A stretch of DNA of 64,000 nucleotides from an uncultured Marinicella sp. (GTDB taxonomy: Bacteria; Pseudomonadota; Gammaproteobacteria; Xanthomonadales; Marinicellaceae): the NCBI GenBank assembly GCA_947502925.1, contig CANNBS010000001.1, forward strand, positions 806,001 through 870,000, given 5' to 3'. The notes beneath the pieces were generated by a model. The model saw nothing but the letters and a program-made list of their open reading frames with translations, searched no databases and was not told where the DNA came from. The position numbers and the translations under genes were made by a program. Shown piece after piece: positions 1 through 8,573 of the stretch (position 1 is its first letter; each line of letters begins with the position of its first letter).

Positions 1-3000
1 GGCCAAATATCCGCCACAAACCAACACACACCATCGACATTCGGGGTGTGCTGATAACCACCCATAAAGACGATATCCTGACGTTTAGAAAAGCCTTTTT
101 GACAACCGTAAACCTCGTGAATATTGGACAATACTGACACCTGTAATTCTGGTGCTTCTTCGGCCAATACCGACTGTTCATAAGGACTGACCACCAGGGT
201 TAAATCGCAGGCTTTGGCCACCGCCAGTTCTTTGTTTTTGGTTTGGTTTGCTGCTTTTAAGGCTGATTTATCGGAGGCCAGTTCCGCCATTCGTTGCTCT
301 CGCAAATAATGTAAATCAACGGTGTCAAACCATCGTTTGGCTTGTGCCGCATAGGCCTTTAAACTGGCCAGTAAAGGTTGAGCCACATAATACCTGGATA
401 AAATTACCACCGAAAATAACGATCCTTTTCGTTCCAGATAATCCACCGGTGAGCTATATTTTGGGGCATAAACGCACTCCACACCCATGTGCTGTAATTG
501 TGCCGTGTAGTCACCAAAGTAAGCCATGTTTTCCGGCATAAAACTCACTGTATAGTCCAGCTCCAGCAGTATCTGAATAAGATTCAGCATACGCAATGAA
601 CCGGAATCCTGATCCGGAGTGGGCGTGCAGGCATCCACAATTAAGATACGCGGTTTTCTTTCCTGAAAACGGGCCTGTTCTATATCTGTGCCGGGTGCCG
701 GTTGGTTTTTTAAGGCTTGCTGCCATTTATCTGCAAACTTCTGTTGATTAATAACCTGATATTTTTTGACACCGCTGCTGACATCTGTGCCTGAAGAAAT
801 GCCCTCAAAGTGAATCACCCGGCTTTTTGGCTGATAAAGCACCCGAAAACCGGCCTCACGTACTGCAAAAGCCAAATCCGTGTCCTCATAATAAGCCGGC
901 ACATAGCGTTCATCAAAATAACCCAGATCCTTAAACAGAGTGGTTGGCACCATAATACTGGCACCGCTGCAATAACTCACCGCCCGCACATGATTCACTT
1001 CCGGCTGGTCCGCTGATTCAAGACGGCCATAATTCCAACCTGAGGCATCACTGAACACGATACCACCTGCTTCCTGTAAACGACCATCAGGGTATCGCAG
1101 TTGGCTACCCACCAGCCCCACATTTGTGTGTGTTTTAAACGTATCAAGCAGGGCATCCAGCCAGCCATCGATGACTTCCGTGTCATTATTTAAAAACAGT
1201 AGATAATCGCCTTTGGCTAACTTCGCGCCCTGGTTACAAGAGCGGATAAAGCCGCCGTTTTCAGCTTGTCGGTGGTAGCGAATACCGGTTATTAAAGACA
1301 TCATTTCCTGGGTTTCATCACTGGAGCAATCATCCACCACAATCACCTCAAAAGCAGTTTTGTCGCTGATTTCACTGATGGAATGCAGACAATGGTAGCT
1401 GTGCTGAAAGTGGTTGAATACCGGGATAATAACGCTCACCACCGGCTGTTGTGATGTGTTGATTGTCAAAGCCTGATAATCGGTACGTACCGCTTTGGCC
1501 TGTTCGGTCAAGGGTACTTGTTTTTTTCCCAATTTGCTTTTCGCCAGCTGCCAGGTCGCTTTAACACCACGGGTTTTAAGACTGTTTTTCAGGCGTTTGG
1601 GTAAGCCGAAGACTTGACTTAAACGGTAGCCGGCTCGGTTTTTGAGACGGCGTGATAAACGTGCAACACCTCGAAGAGGCAGCGTTAATCGCCATGAACG
1701 CGAACGCATCATTTGCGCCACCAGATCGCGGGCCTGATCACGTTCAGTAATCACCGACTGATGCTGTTGCGTTAACTGATGCATTTGTTGGCGACTGGCT
1801 GTCAGATCTTCCCGGGTCGCATTTAACTGAGAATTAAGATCAGCCACAGACACCTGTAAATCACCGACCTGATCTGATAAATCGGCGGTGCGCTGTTCAT
1901 AGACTGCCCGGTCCTTGGCAAATTGCGATTGTAAAGTTGCTTTGTCTTTTTTCTCTAAAGCCAGGTTATCGGACAGGTGTTGAATTTGTTGATCTAATTT
2001 TTTTGCCCAGTCGGTTTTTTCCGCAATATCCTGTTGTAATTGGTCGTTATAACTCATTAATTGATTTAACCTGCGGTCTAAACGCATCAACCGATCGGCT
2101 TTAATATCAACCTGCAACAAACCCTGGTAGTGAACAATCGGCTTCTTCGGGCTTAAAGCCTGCCACAATTGTTGGTAATCTCTGTTCATCTGCGACAAGG
2201 ATCGTATCGATTGAGCCAGCAGTGTGTTATGAACCGCCTGCCGTTGACTGGTTTTTTCTTTTAACTCCAGAATTTTGTGGGTTATGGCATCACTATCAAC
2301 CGTGGATAAAAAACCCGTTTGATTCTCATCAATGCGATTTTTCAAAGCGCCGGTACGGGTGGCCAATACCGGCATACCCAGCATCTGTAATTCACTCAGA
2401 ACATAGCTATACGTTTCTGATACCACCGCCGGCATTAACGCCAACTGCGGTGCATATTGCGTCAATAACTTCGGTAGATCAGCACGTTGGTAGTCTTTAA
2501 TGATTGTGCGCTGGGATCCCGTTTTAAAATCATCGCCATCATCACCACAACCCAGTAATAACCAGTGAACATCCGACAAGGTGTCTTGAGCCATTATTTG
2601 CTGCAACAAGTGTTTACCCTTTCCGGCAATCAGGCGACCCATAACCAACACCGTAAAGGGCTGTTTTTCAGCCTGATAATCGATGGCTTTTAGTTCGGTG
2701 ACACCGTGGGGAATCACCTTGGCTTTTTGATAACATGCGCTGTAATCTAATTTTCGGATATTGTCCAGAACCGATTGATCCGGTGCCACAATCCGAATAT
2801 GCTTTGCGCTGAGTTTTTTGTTCAAAGCTTCCTGCCAGGTTTGTACCTGACGCTCATCCACATCATTGAAAGGTGAATCTTGATTGGCTGACAGCGCCGC
2901 TTTGATATCCGCCTGACTGATTTTATCGGTATCCAAGCGCGCCGCCAAACCCGGCCAATGAGGAAAATAATCATGCAGTATCCGCAGTGTTGGTAGGCCG

Positions 3001-3923
3001 GTACTGAGACAATCCATGGAATGGCCAATTAATGAGGACACCACCAGGCCGCCAATGGCGTAGTCACATTGAATTTGTGACAACATTTCACGGTAGGGTT
3101 GATGACTGATGGCCACCGTATCAATGCTCGGTGAAAGTTCACATTGATTCAATAATAAACCATTCACTCCACCATAATGTAAACGAAACTTTTCGCCATA
3201 ACTTTGCCGAAAATACTCGCCTTCACTCACCAGCACAAAATGATTGTGTTGCTCATCCGTGGCTATGTAATCTTGTAACCATTGGTGAACACCGCCACCC
3301 CAATCCATCACCACATGCAATAAATTCGGCTTATGGTTAAATAAGGGATAATCCGGGGTCGTGAATTTATTATCGTCCTGATATGACAACAACCACCACT
3401 GTAACTTAGACAATGGATGAGCCGGTAACGGATGCTGGTCGCCAATATCCGGGTATTCAGTGACCATCGGTACATCATCAATCTGAACCAATAAATTTGT
3501 AGTGATATGTACCTCATCTAATGTCAGCAATTGTTCAATATCCGTGACTGCCAACATCGCCGGGTTAAAGGTTTTTGAGATGAATGTTCTGGATGGTGAT
3601 AATACACTTAAAATGGCATCAAGTGTCTGCGCAGAGCCCTGAAAGTTAGTGTTTTCCGGTAGGGGTGATAATCGATAATCAGCGGTGGTTAGCGCTGAAA
3701 CCGCGGTGACCGTATCCTCATTGAATGGAGCTAATAAACGAGATCGCCAATATTTTGGCAAGGTGGCTTCGGCATTAATTAAAATAACCGCTTTTTGCCC
3801 ACAATGGTGTTTTATCCAGATCACCAGATCAGCATTTATCTCCGGTATTAAGCATCGATACACTTCGCCGGTTGTTTGCTCTTGCGGGCTGTTGTAATAA
3901 ATTATTTCAAAGCGTTCTGTCAT
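1..3923 (-). CDS. Multi-domain glycosyltransferase (GT4-like, coiled coil, GT2, GT4-like), 3' end outside window
   Basis: At least 1307 codons are open from the ATG at 3921-3923 to the left edge. The order seen is: an N-terminal region ending in a GT4-like Rossmann half (about residues 280-540, with VMGRLIAGKGKH and SETYSYVLSE); a Gln/Asp/Leu-rich coiled coil (about 600-725); a GT2 domain (from about 828, VSVIIPVFNH, with the acidic LFLNNDTEV near 905 and a YYEDTDLAFAVREAG motif); and a third GT4-like domain beginning near 1095 (PRILIVDACTPTPDQDSG) that leaves the window. Proteins of this layout build surface polysaccharide or glycosylate surface structures; the exact glycan is unknown. No membrane segment is obvious, so it probably acts at the cytoplasmic face. 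It stands alone on its strand, downstream of a terminator. Confidence 0.88.
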   Translation of the reverse strand, partial: MTERFEIIYYNSPQEQTTGEVYRCLIPEINADLVIWIKHHCGQKAVILINAEATLPKYWRSRLLAPFNEDTVTAVSALTTADYRLSPLPENTNFQGSAQTLDAILSVLSPSRTFISKTFNPAMLAVTDIEQLLTLDEVHITTNLLVQIDDVPMVTEYPDIGDQHPLPAHPLSKLQWWLLSYQDDNKFTTPDYPLFNHKPNLLHVVMDWGGGVHQWLQDYIATDEQHNHFVLVSEGEYFRQSYGEKFRLHYGGVNGLLLNQCELSPSIDTVAISHQPYREMLSQIQCDYAIGGLVVSSLIGHSMDCLSTGLPTLRILHDYFPHWPGLAARLDTDKISQADIKAALSANQDSPFNDVDERQVQTWQEALNKKLSAKHIRIVAPDQSVLDNIRKLDYSACYQKAKVIPHGVTELKAIDYQAEKQPFTVLVMGRLIAGKGKHLLQQIMAQDTLSDVHWLLLGCGDDGDDFKTGSQRTIIKDYQRADLPKLLTQYAPQLALMPAVVSETYSYVLSELQMLGMPVLATRTGALKNRIDENQTGFLSTVDSDAITHKILELKEKTSQRQAVHNTLLAQSIRSLSQMNRDYQQLWQALSPKKPIVHYQGLLQVDIKADRLMRLDRRLNQLMSYNDQLQQDIAEKTDWAKKLDQQIQHLSDNLALEKKDKATLQSQFAKDRAVYEQRTADLSDQVGDLQVSVADLNSQLNATREDLTASRQQMHQLTQQHQSVITERDQARDLVAQMMRSRSWRLTLPLRGVARLSRRLKNRAGYRLSQVFGLPKRLKNSLKTRGVKATWQLAKSKLGKKQVPLTEQAKAVRTDYQALTINTSQQPVVSVIIPVFNHFQHSYHCLHSISEISDKTAFEVIVVDDCSSDETQEMMSLITGIRYHRQAENGGFIRSCNQGAKLAKGDYLLFLNNDTEVIDGWLDALLDTFKTHTNVGLVGSQLRYPDGRLQEAGGIVFSDASGWNYGRLESADQPEVNHVRAVSYCSGASIMVPTTLFKDLGYFDERYVPAYYEDTDLAFAVREAGFRVLYQPKSRVIHFEGISSGTDVSSGVKKYQVINQQKFADKWQQALKNQPAPGTDIEQARFQERKPRILIVDACTPTPDQDSGSLRMLNLIQILLELDYTVSFMPENMAYFGDYTAQLQHMGVECVYAPKYSSPVDYLERKGSLFSVVILSRYYVAQPLLASLKAYAAQAKRWFDTVDLHYLREQRMAELASDKSALKAANQTKNKELAVAKACDLTLVVSPYEQSVLAEEAPELQVSVLSNIHEVYGCQKGFSKRQDIVFMGGYQHTPNVDGVCWFVADIW

Positions 3924-3965
3924 GCGCGCATTCTACCAAAACCCATGTCCTATTTTGGAAATAAA

Positions 3966-3992
3966 AAAGCCCCGAAACAAAGTCGAGGCTTT
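3966..3992 (-). terminator. Rho-independent terminator
   Basis: AAAGCCCCG pairs with CGAGGCTTT with one C/A mismatch and a 9-nt loop. On the minus strand the stem runs directly into a T tract. It lies 24 bp after the stop of the Met-rich periplasmic gene and ends that transcript before the glycosyltransferase gene. Confidence 0.8.
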
Positions 3993-4015
3993 ATAAAAAT
4001 TCTCAAAAGGACGTT

Positions 4016-4780
4016 TTAGAACATTTCTTTCGGTAATTCCTGTTGTTTATAACCTTCAGGAACCGTTAACAGTGCCGCATCAATATCACCGTTATCGACA
4101 TCCATTAATATGCCGGTCTGACCAGCGTCTTTAAAATAAACCGGTAATACTTCACCAATGGCGGCAAAATTCATGCTGTTGTCCTGGCCAAATTGTGAAG
4201 CCATTTTTTCGGCTATTTTCATAAACTTTGAAATCACTGCGTATTCAGCCGGTGCCACATCCAGTTTGCCGTATTCGGTGACACAAAAGCTACCACTGCT
4301 TTGACCCTCAACAGTTTTTACCACCACATCGCAGTTGTAGCCGTTGTACTCCTTACTGTCGCCACTTTTTTTGTAAACCGGCGCGGCCGCTTGTTTGGGC
4401 ATTTGATTTTTAATCATGGATTCCATCATGCCACGCATTTGTTCACGTTGTGCTTCTGGGACATTGGCCATTTGCTTTTCAAGCATACGATCCATCATCG
4501 CAGAAACATCCGATAAAGCCTCGATTTCTTTTTCACCAAAAACCATAAAGCTTTGTTCATCATGATTCACCACGACAAATTCAGTTTTATTGCCATTAAA
4601 AATGACATCCGTGTTGGTTTGGTCATTGCTGGATACTTTAACGGCATCAGCTGTGAGCAACATGCGGGTGGTTTCTTTGCCGCTGTTATCACCATAAATT
4701 AGTGTGGTGTCAGCCATGGCGCCACCGGCTAATAAAGTACCGGCGCCTAAAATTGATAATAATTGCGTTTTCATGCGCAT
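4016..4780 (-). CDS. Periplasmic Met-rich protein, DUF4412-like
   Basis: 254 aa with an N-terminal signal peptide (cleavage after about residue 23, GGAMA-DT). A central stretch near residues 92-130 is unusually rich in Met, Gln and Glu (MMDRMLEKQ, QMRGMMESMIKNQM). Two cysteines flank the second half (GYNCDVVV and GSFCVTEYG) and could form a disulfide in the periplasm. The general layout resembles DUF4412 proteins, which have no firm function. A good ribosome site, GAGGA, lies about 7 bases before the ATG. It is transcribed alone, divergently from the PBP1B gene, and ends at a clear terminator. Metal binding by the Met-rich segment is only a guess. Confidence 0.7.
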   Translation of the reverse strand: MRMKTQLLSILGAGTLLAGGAMADTTLIYGDNSGKETTRMLLTADAVKVSSNDQTNTDVIFNGNKTEFVVVNHDEQSFMVFGEKEIEALSDVSAMMDRMLEKQMANVPEAQREQMRGMMESMIKNQMPKQAAAPVYKKSGDSKEYNGYNCDVVVKTVEGQSSGSFCVTEYGKLDVAPAEYAVISKFMKIAEKMASQFGQDNSMNFAAIGEVLPVYFKDAGQTGILMDVDNGDIDAALLTVPEGYKQQELPKEMF

Positions 4781-4870
4781 AAGTTTTCCTCATTAATTGT
4801 TGTGAATGCGCTTATTGTACTCACATGGGTTTAATCTCGTGTTAATATTTCGCCTTATTTTATGTGAACC

Positions 4871-6925
4871 TTGCCACATTTTGTGACCAAATCAACAGGA
4901 CAAGTTAAATTTTGGCTGTTCCGCAGCCTGTTGTTTTTAACCGGTATGACGCTGGGTCTGATGCTGCCCTGGTATGCCTATATAAACCACGTCACCACCA
5001 CCATTGCCCAGGACCGTTTTGAAATACCTTCAGTCATTTACGCCCGTGCCTTAGAGCTGTACCCAAACCGAAGACTCAGCGCTGAAGCGCTTAACTACGA
5101 ACTGGATTTACTGGGTTATCAGCCGGTGGCTGGCACACCCGGCATCGGTCAATACCGCCAACAAGGCAATCACTACGAAATCCATTCAAAAGGCTTTCAC
5201 TTTACCGATGGCACTGAGCCGGCCACCCGCATTAAACTCAGTCTGAACAACAACCATATTGCTGAGATTAAACCGGGACTGACACGGTTGGAACCCAAGG
5301 TCATTGGTCATTTTTTTAATCAGGATTTTGAAAGCCGCCGGCCCATAGCGCTCGATGAAATACCCGATACGCTGGTCATGGGGCTGCAAGCGGTGGAAGA
5401 CCGGGAATTTAAACATCATCACGGCGTTTCCTGGTCAGGCATTGCCCGTGCCGCCATTAAAAACCTGATGGCCGGTGGTATTGTTCAGGGCGGTAGCACC
5501 CTGACACAACAACTGGTGAAAAACAAACTGCATTACCATGAACAGACGTTCTTGCGAAAACTGCACGAATTACTGGCCGCCAGCTTATTAGAAAATAAGT
5601 TGGATAAGCATGAAATTCTGGCCATGTATTTCAACGAAATTTACTGGGGGCAAAATGGCCGTGTGGCCATACACGGTGTGGTGGAAGCGGCTCAATTTTA
5701 TTTCGCCAAAAATGTCCACCAGCTCAGTATCGCTGAACAAGCGACCTTGATTGGCCTCATCAAAGGCCCGTCATGGTATAACCCTTATCGAAATCCCGAG
5801 CGAGCCATAACACGGCGAAACGTGGTCCTTAATAGTTGGTTAGAAACAGGTGTTATTGACAGAAAAGCTTACCAACAGGCCAAAAACACAGGCCTGAAAT
5901 TATCTCAAAGCCGCCAGATTAAAGGCGATTACGACAATTACATCGACGTGGTTAAACGCCAAATCCGAGACCGCTTTTCGAATGCTGAACTTAAACAAAA
6001 AGGCCTGCGCATTTTTACTCATCTGGATCCCTACATCCAATACCGCACCAGCCAAACCGCACAAAAAACCAATCAATGGCTGTCAGATCAGGTGGAGACC
6101 GCCATTGTCGTCAGCAGCAGCCAAACAGGCGGCTTATTGGCACTGACCGGTTCCAAAAACCCGCGCTCACAATTTAACCGTGCACTACTTGCTAAGCGAC
6201 AAATCGGCTCACTCATTAAGCCGTTTATTTACCTCACTGCCTTAGAAACACTGCCCGGTTTTGGTTTAACCACGGTATTACATGACGGACCCATCAGTAT
6301 TGAAACCTCACAAGGCTCCTGGCAACCGCAAAACTGGGACAATAAAGGTTTGGGCGACATCACCGCCATGCAAGCACTGGTACAATCCAGAAATCAGGCC
6401 ACTGTTGATTTAGGCGTAAAAATCGGCCTGGAAAACCTGCTTAAATTTCTCAATAAACTCGGTTTGAATATACAACACAACGCCCATCCGGCCTTGTTTT
6501 TAGGGGCCCTTGAATTATCGCCTTTTGAGGTCCAACATTTATTTAGCCTGTTTGCCTCACGCGGCAACACCAGTCACATCAACGCCATTATTAGCGTCAC
6601 CGACCAGAATAACCAAACCCTGTCCCGTGCCGTTCAACCGCGTAAACAAAACCTCAGCGTCGCCAACATCGACACCATTAATACTGCACTGAATGCCATC
6701 ACGACCCAAGGCACCGCCAGACGATTAACCACCACCTTTCAATTGCCCAAACCCTTGTTCGGCAAAACAGGCACCACCAACAACGGCCGCGACAGCTGGT
6801 TTTCCGGCTTTAACCAGGATTACCTCATGACCGTCTGGATCGGCCGCGACGACAACAAACCCACACCTTACTCCGGCAGCAACGGCGCCCTGATTCTCTG
6901 GGCGAATCTGTTTAAAAATTTGTAA
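4871..6925 (+). CDS. mrcB: Penicillin-binding protein 1B (bifunctional transglycosylase/transpeptidase)
   Basis: A class A PBP that polymerises lipid II and cross-links peptidoglycan in the periplasm. One N-terminal membrane helix (about 14-36) is followed by a UB2H-like region, then the GT51 domain with the catalytic Glu in VEDREFKHHHG (E176) and QGGSTLTQQLVKN, then the transpeptidase with SLIK (S447), SRN and KTGTT (K632). At 684 aa it is shorter than E. coli PBP1B (844 aa), mostly through a very short cytoplasmic N terminus and little C-terminal tail. No ATG precedes the helix; the start is TTG at 4871 or GTG at 4883, both without a strong Shine-Dalgarno. Single-gene unit followed by a long gene-free stretch. 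Confidence 0.93.
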   Translation: MPHFVTKSTGQVKFWLFRSLLFLTGMTLGLMLPWYAYINHVTTTIAQDRFEIPSVIYARALELYPNRRLSAEALNYELDLLGYQPVAGTPGIGQYRQQGNHYEIHSKGFHFTDGTEPATRIKLSLNNNHIAEIKPGLTRLEPKVIGHFFNQDFESRRPIALDEIPDTLVMGLQAVEDREFKHHHGVSWSGIARAAIKNLMAGGIVQGGSTLTQQLVKNKLHYHEQTFLRKLHELLAASLLENKLDKHEILAMYFNEIYWGQNGRVAIHGVVEAAQFYFAKNVHQLSIAEQATLIGLIKGPSWYNPYRNPERAITRRNVVLNSWLETGVIDRKAYQQAKNTGLKLSQSRQIKGDYDNYIDVVKRQIRDRFSNAELKQKGLRIFTHLDPYIQYRTSQTAQKTNQWLSDQVETAIVVSSSQTGGLLALTGSKNPRSQFNRALLAKRQIGSLIKPFIYLTALETLPGFGLTTVLHDGPISIETSQGSWQPQNWDNKGLGDITAMQALVQSRNQATVDLGVKIGLENLLKFLNKLGLNIQHNAHPALFLGALELSPFEVQHLFSLFASRGNTSHINAIISVTDQNNQTLSRAVQPRKQNLSVANIDTINTALNAITTQGTARRLTTTFQLPKPLFGKTGTTNNGRDSWFSGFNQDYLMTVWIGRDDNKPTPYSGSNGALILWANLFKNL

Positions 6926-6935
6926 ATTTTTTTCA

Positions 6936-7011
6936 GTCATGCTCGTACTTGGCAACTTCCGCGTCCTGCTCACGTTGCAGACTGACATCCTTCAAGCCAC
7001 ACGAGCATCTC
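6936..7011. repeat. 76-bp foldback repeat, copy A
   Basis: Nearly identical to 7386-7461 (8 differences in 76 positions by eye). The ends are inverted (ATGCTCGT near the start, ACGAGCAT near the end) with a second short pairing TGGC/GCCA, so a single strand folds into one hairpin. It begins 10 bases after the PBP1B stop and could serve as a transcript end, but there is no clear T tract behind it. Confidence 0.75.
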
Positions 7012-7090
7012 TTGAATATCTCGGAACCTCAAAGGACAACACGATTCCATTTGAGAACTTAATACCACATCCAGCTTATACTAAAAGATA

Positions 7091-7120
7091 ACCACAGAGG
7101 CACAGAGAACACTGAGAAAA
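7091..7120. repeat. Purine-rich CACAGAG-type intergenic motif
   Basis: A short stretch with CACAGAG twice in close succession followed by AACACTGAGAAAA. From memory, similar 'accacagaggcacagag' strings recur between genes of many unrelated environmental bacteria; this was not checked here. There is no coding sense in it. Confidence 0.35.
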
Positions 7121-7213
7121 GACAAGCATAACTCCCCAGCTACGACGTCTTCGGGCTACGACCCGGAGACCCAATCGCTATCGAGTCGATTTATATGGAA
7201 GTAAGGAAAGCAA

Positions 7214-7304
7214 ATATTGTCTGATTAAACAGCAGGACAGCTGTTTAACCATGCGCAGCAACCCGAAGGGCTGATGACATGGATGTCATTAAGTACAACA
7301 ATAT
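7214..7304. other. Multi-hairpin (cloverleaf-like) noncoding element
   Basis: A 7-bp outer pairing (ATATTGT 7214-7220 with ACAATAT 7298-7304) encloses three consecutive hairpins. These are a perfect 9-bp stem TTAAACAGC/GCTGTTTAA (7225-7233 with 7240-7248, 6-nt loop), a bulged stem CAG..CCC/GGGCTG (7256-7273) and ATGACAT/ATGTCAT (7274-7289). It has no tRNA signature: no T-loop and no normal anticodon arm. It may be a structured RNA, a small non-autonomous mobile element or a recombination site; the sequence does not decide. It sits between the two 76-bp repeats. Confidence 0.45.
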
Positions 7305-7385
7305 CTGCCAATCTATCGCGAGACACCTACATCCCTTTAAGCGAGTTCACACATTGAGCAAAACCACCGCTTTTTATTTTCTCCC

Positions 7386-7461
7386 GTCATGCTCGTGCTT
7401 GGCAACTATCGCGTCCTGCTTGCGTTGCAGGCTCACATCCTTTAAGCCACACGAGCATCTC
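7386..7461. repeat. 76-bp foldback repeat, copy B
   Basis: Second copy of the element at 6936-7011, in the same orientation. The outer stem here is a full 9 bp (ATGCTCGTG with CACGAGCAT), with the additional TGGC/GCCA pairing and an internal CCTGC/GCAGG hairpin. It lies just upstream of the promoter of the toxin-antitoxin genes. The 374 bp between the copies hold the multi-hairpin element and no convincing gene. Confidence 0.75.
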
Positions 7462-7489
7462 CATTAGTATCATGAAATACCACGCGTCA

Positions 7490-7498
7490 TGTTATAAT
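7490..7498 (+). promoter_or_regulatory. Extended -10 promoter element for the toxin-antitoxin pair
   Basis: TGTTATAAT is a consensus extended -10 box (TG, one base, TATAAT), 31 bases before the antitoxin ATG. No good -35 box is visible, as is common for extended -10 promoters. Confidence 0.5.
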
Positions 7499-7528
7499 TT
7501 CAAATGATTAAAGATTAGATGATGAAGA

Positions 7529-7747
7529 ATGAATCACGAATTAAAAATTGAAAACATGACGGTTTCAGAAAAATTAGACACCATGGAAAAACTATGGGAA
7601 TCTTTATCAAAGAGACCTGAAAAAGTCACATCACCTCAATGGCATGAGACAATTCTGGAAAAACGCCTTAAAGAAGCTCAAAAGAACCCCAATAGATTTA
7701 CCACCTTTGAAGAAGCAAAAGAACTTATTAACAAGTCCATTCAATGA
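7529..7747 (+). CDS. Putative addiction-module antitoxin (ParE/RelE partner family)
   Basis: 72 aa resembling the short 'putative addiction module component' family: an N-terminal stretch with TVSEKLDTMEKLWESL, a central SPQWHETILEKRLKEAQKNP and a C-terminal FEEAKELI. Such proteins bind and neutralise the toxin encoded next and repress their own promoter. The stop codon overlaps the toxin start in an ATGA junction (7744-7747), so translation is probably coupled with antitoxin first. Its N terminus has no recognisable ribbon-helix-helix, which is normal for this family. An extended -10 box lies 31 bases upstream. Confidence 0.78.
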   Translation: MNHELKIENMTVSEKLDTMEKLWESLSKRPEKVTSPQWHETILEKRLKEAQKNPNRFTTFEEAKELINKSIQ

Positions 7748-8037
7748 AGCTGAATATTCTCGATACGGCAAGAGATGATTTAATTAATGGTTTTTATTTT
7801 TATGAGCAACAACAGCAAGGCATTGGTCATTACTTTTTAAAATCACTTTACTCAGACATTGAGGATTTAATTGCCACGGCAGGTAGCCATCCTATTCATT
7901 ACAATAAATTTTATCGAAAACTTTCCGTTAAATTTCCTTACGCCATTTATTATCAAACAGACAACCAGAATATAAATGTTTATGCTGTTTTAGATTGTAG
8001 AAAAGAACCCACTTGGATTAAAAATAAACTTAAATAA
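7744..8037 (+). CDS. ParE/RelE-family toxin
   Basis: 97 aa with the layout of the ParE/RelE fold: an N-terminal strand followed by a helix (ARDDLINGFYFYEQQQQGIGHYFLKSLYSDIEDL), then YRKLSVKFPYAIYYQ and a last strand INVYAVLDCRKEP. ParE members poison DNA gyrase and RelE members cleave mRNA at the ribosome; the sequence does not tell which applies. It forms an operon with the antitoxin through a 4-base overlap. A second, different module of the same superfamily lies at 34720-35245. Confidence 0.82.
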   Translation: MKLNILDTARDDLINGFYFYEQQQQGIGHYFLKSLYSDIEDLIATAGSHPIHYNKFYRKLSVKFPYAIYYQTDNQNINVYAVLDCRKEPTWIKNKLK

Positions 8038-8109
8038 TTTTAACCCCAAGCCATAACAAATCCCCCAAAAATTCGTTAAACTACCTGTCTTACTGTCACC
8101 ACAGCCACC

Positions 8110-8568
8110 ATGAATAAATTATTAAAAGTCATCGGTCTTTTTATGGCCATTTTATTCCTCAGCCACTGCAGCCAAAAACAAGACAGCAGTAAAGCGGAAG
8201 TCAAAGATCTCAGCGAACAAGCGCGCATCACCAGCCAAAACCAGGCACCGGATTCAGTTCGGCCTCTGCTGGAACAAGCTGATCAAGCCCTCAGCCGGGG
8301 TCAATCGTCTCAAGCCATTAACCACCTGCAACGGGCGTTACAAATCAGTCCGGCCACCGCCGAGATTCAGCAACGTCTGGCTGAAGCTTATCTGGCTGAC
8401 GGTCGCTACCGCCAGGCCGCTTACTGGGCCGATATAGTGGTGAATGCCGGGCCAAAAACAGAACCATTATGCAGCCAATCACGACAAACCCTGGCGCTGG
8501 CCGCCGAAGCCCAGGGTGATTTAAGCACACAAACAAAAGCATTGGCTGCACTTAATGATTGCTTATAA
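8110..8568 (+). CDS. TPR-repeat lipoprotein
   Basis: 152 aa with a lipoprotein signal peptide ending in the lipobox LSHC (C20), followed by a polar linker and about two tetratricopeptide units (LLEQADQALSRGQSSQAINHLQRALQISP and IQQRLAEAYLADGRYRQAAYWADIVV). Two further Cys (PLCSQS and NDCL) lie in the C-terminal third. It is probably anchored to the inner leaflet of the outer membrane as a small adaptor; the partner is unknown. It ends 5 bp before the ATG of the helicase gene, so the two are likely co-transcribed. Confidence 0.75.
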   Translation: MNKLLKVIGLFMAILFLSHCSQKQDSSKAEVKDLSEQARITSQNQAPDSVRPLLEQADQALSRGQSSQAINHLQRALQISPATAEIQQRLAEAYLADGRYRQAAYWADIVVNAGPKTEPLCSQSRQTLALAAEAQGDLSTQTKALAALNDCL

Positions 8569-8573
8569 TCGCC

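Noticed and set aside
248..3897. Many short frames on both strands
   Set aside because: They lie in other frames of the large glycosyltransferase gene, which is open across the whole stretch and has conserved motifs.
7214..7304. tRNA gene
   Set aside because: The outline is cloverleaf-like, but there is no T-loop consensus, no plausible anticodon arm and no conserved D-arm bases.
7279..7467. 62-aa frame in the structured segment
   Set aside because: It covers a repeat and part of the multi-hairpin element, has no ribosome site and no protein-like composition.
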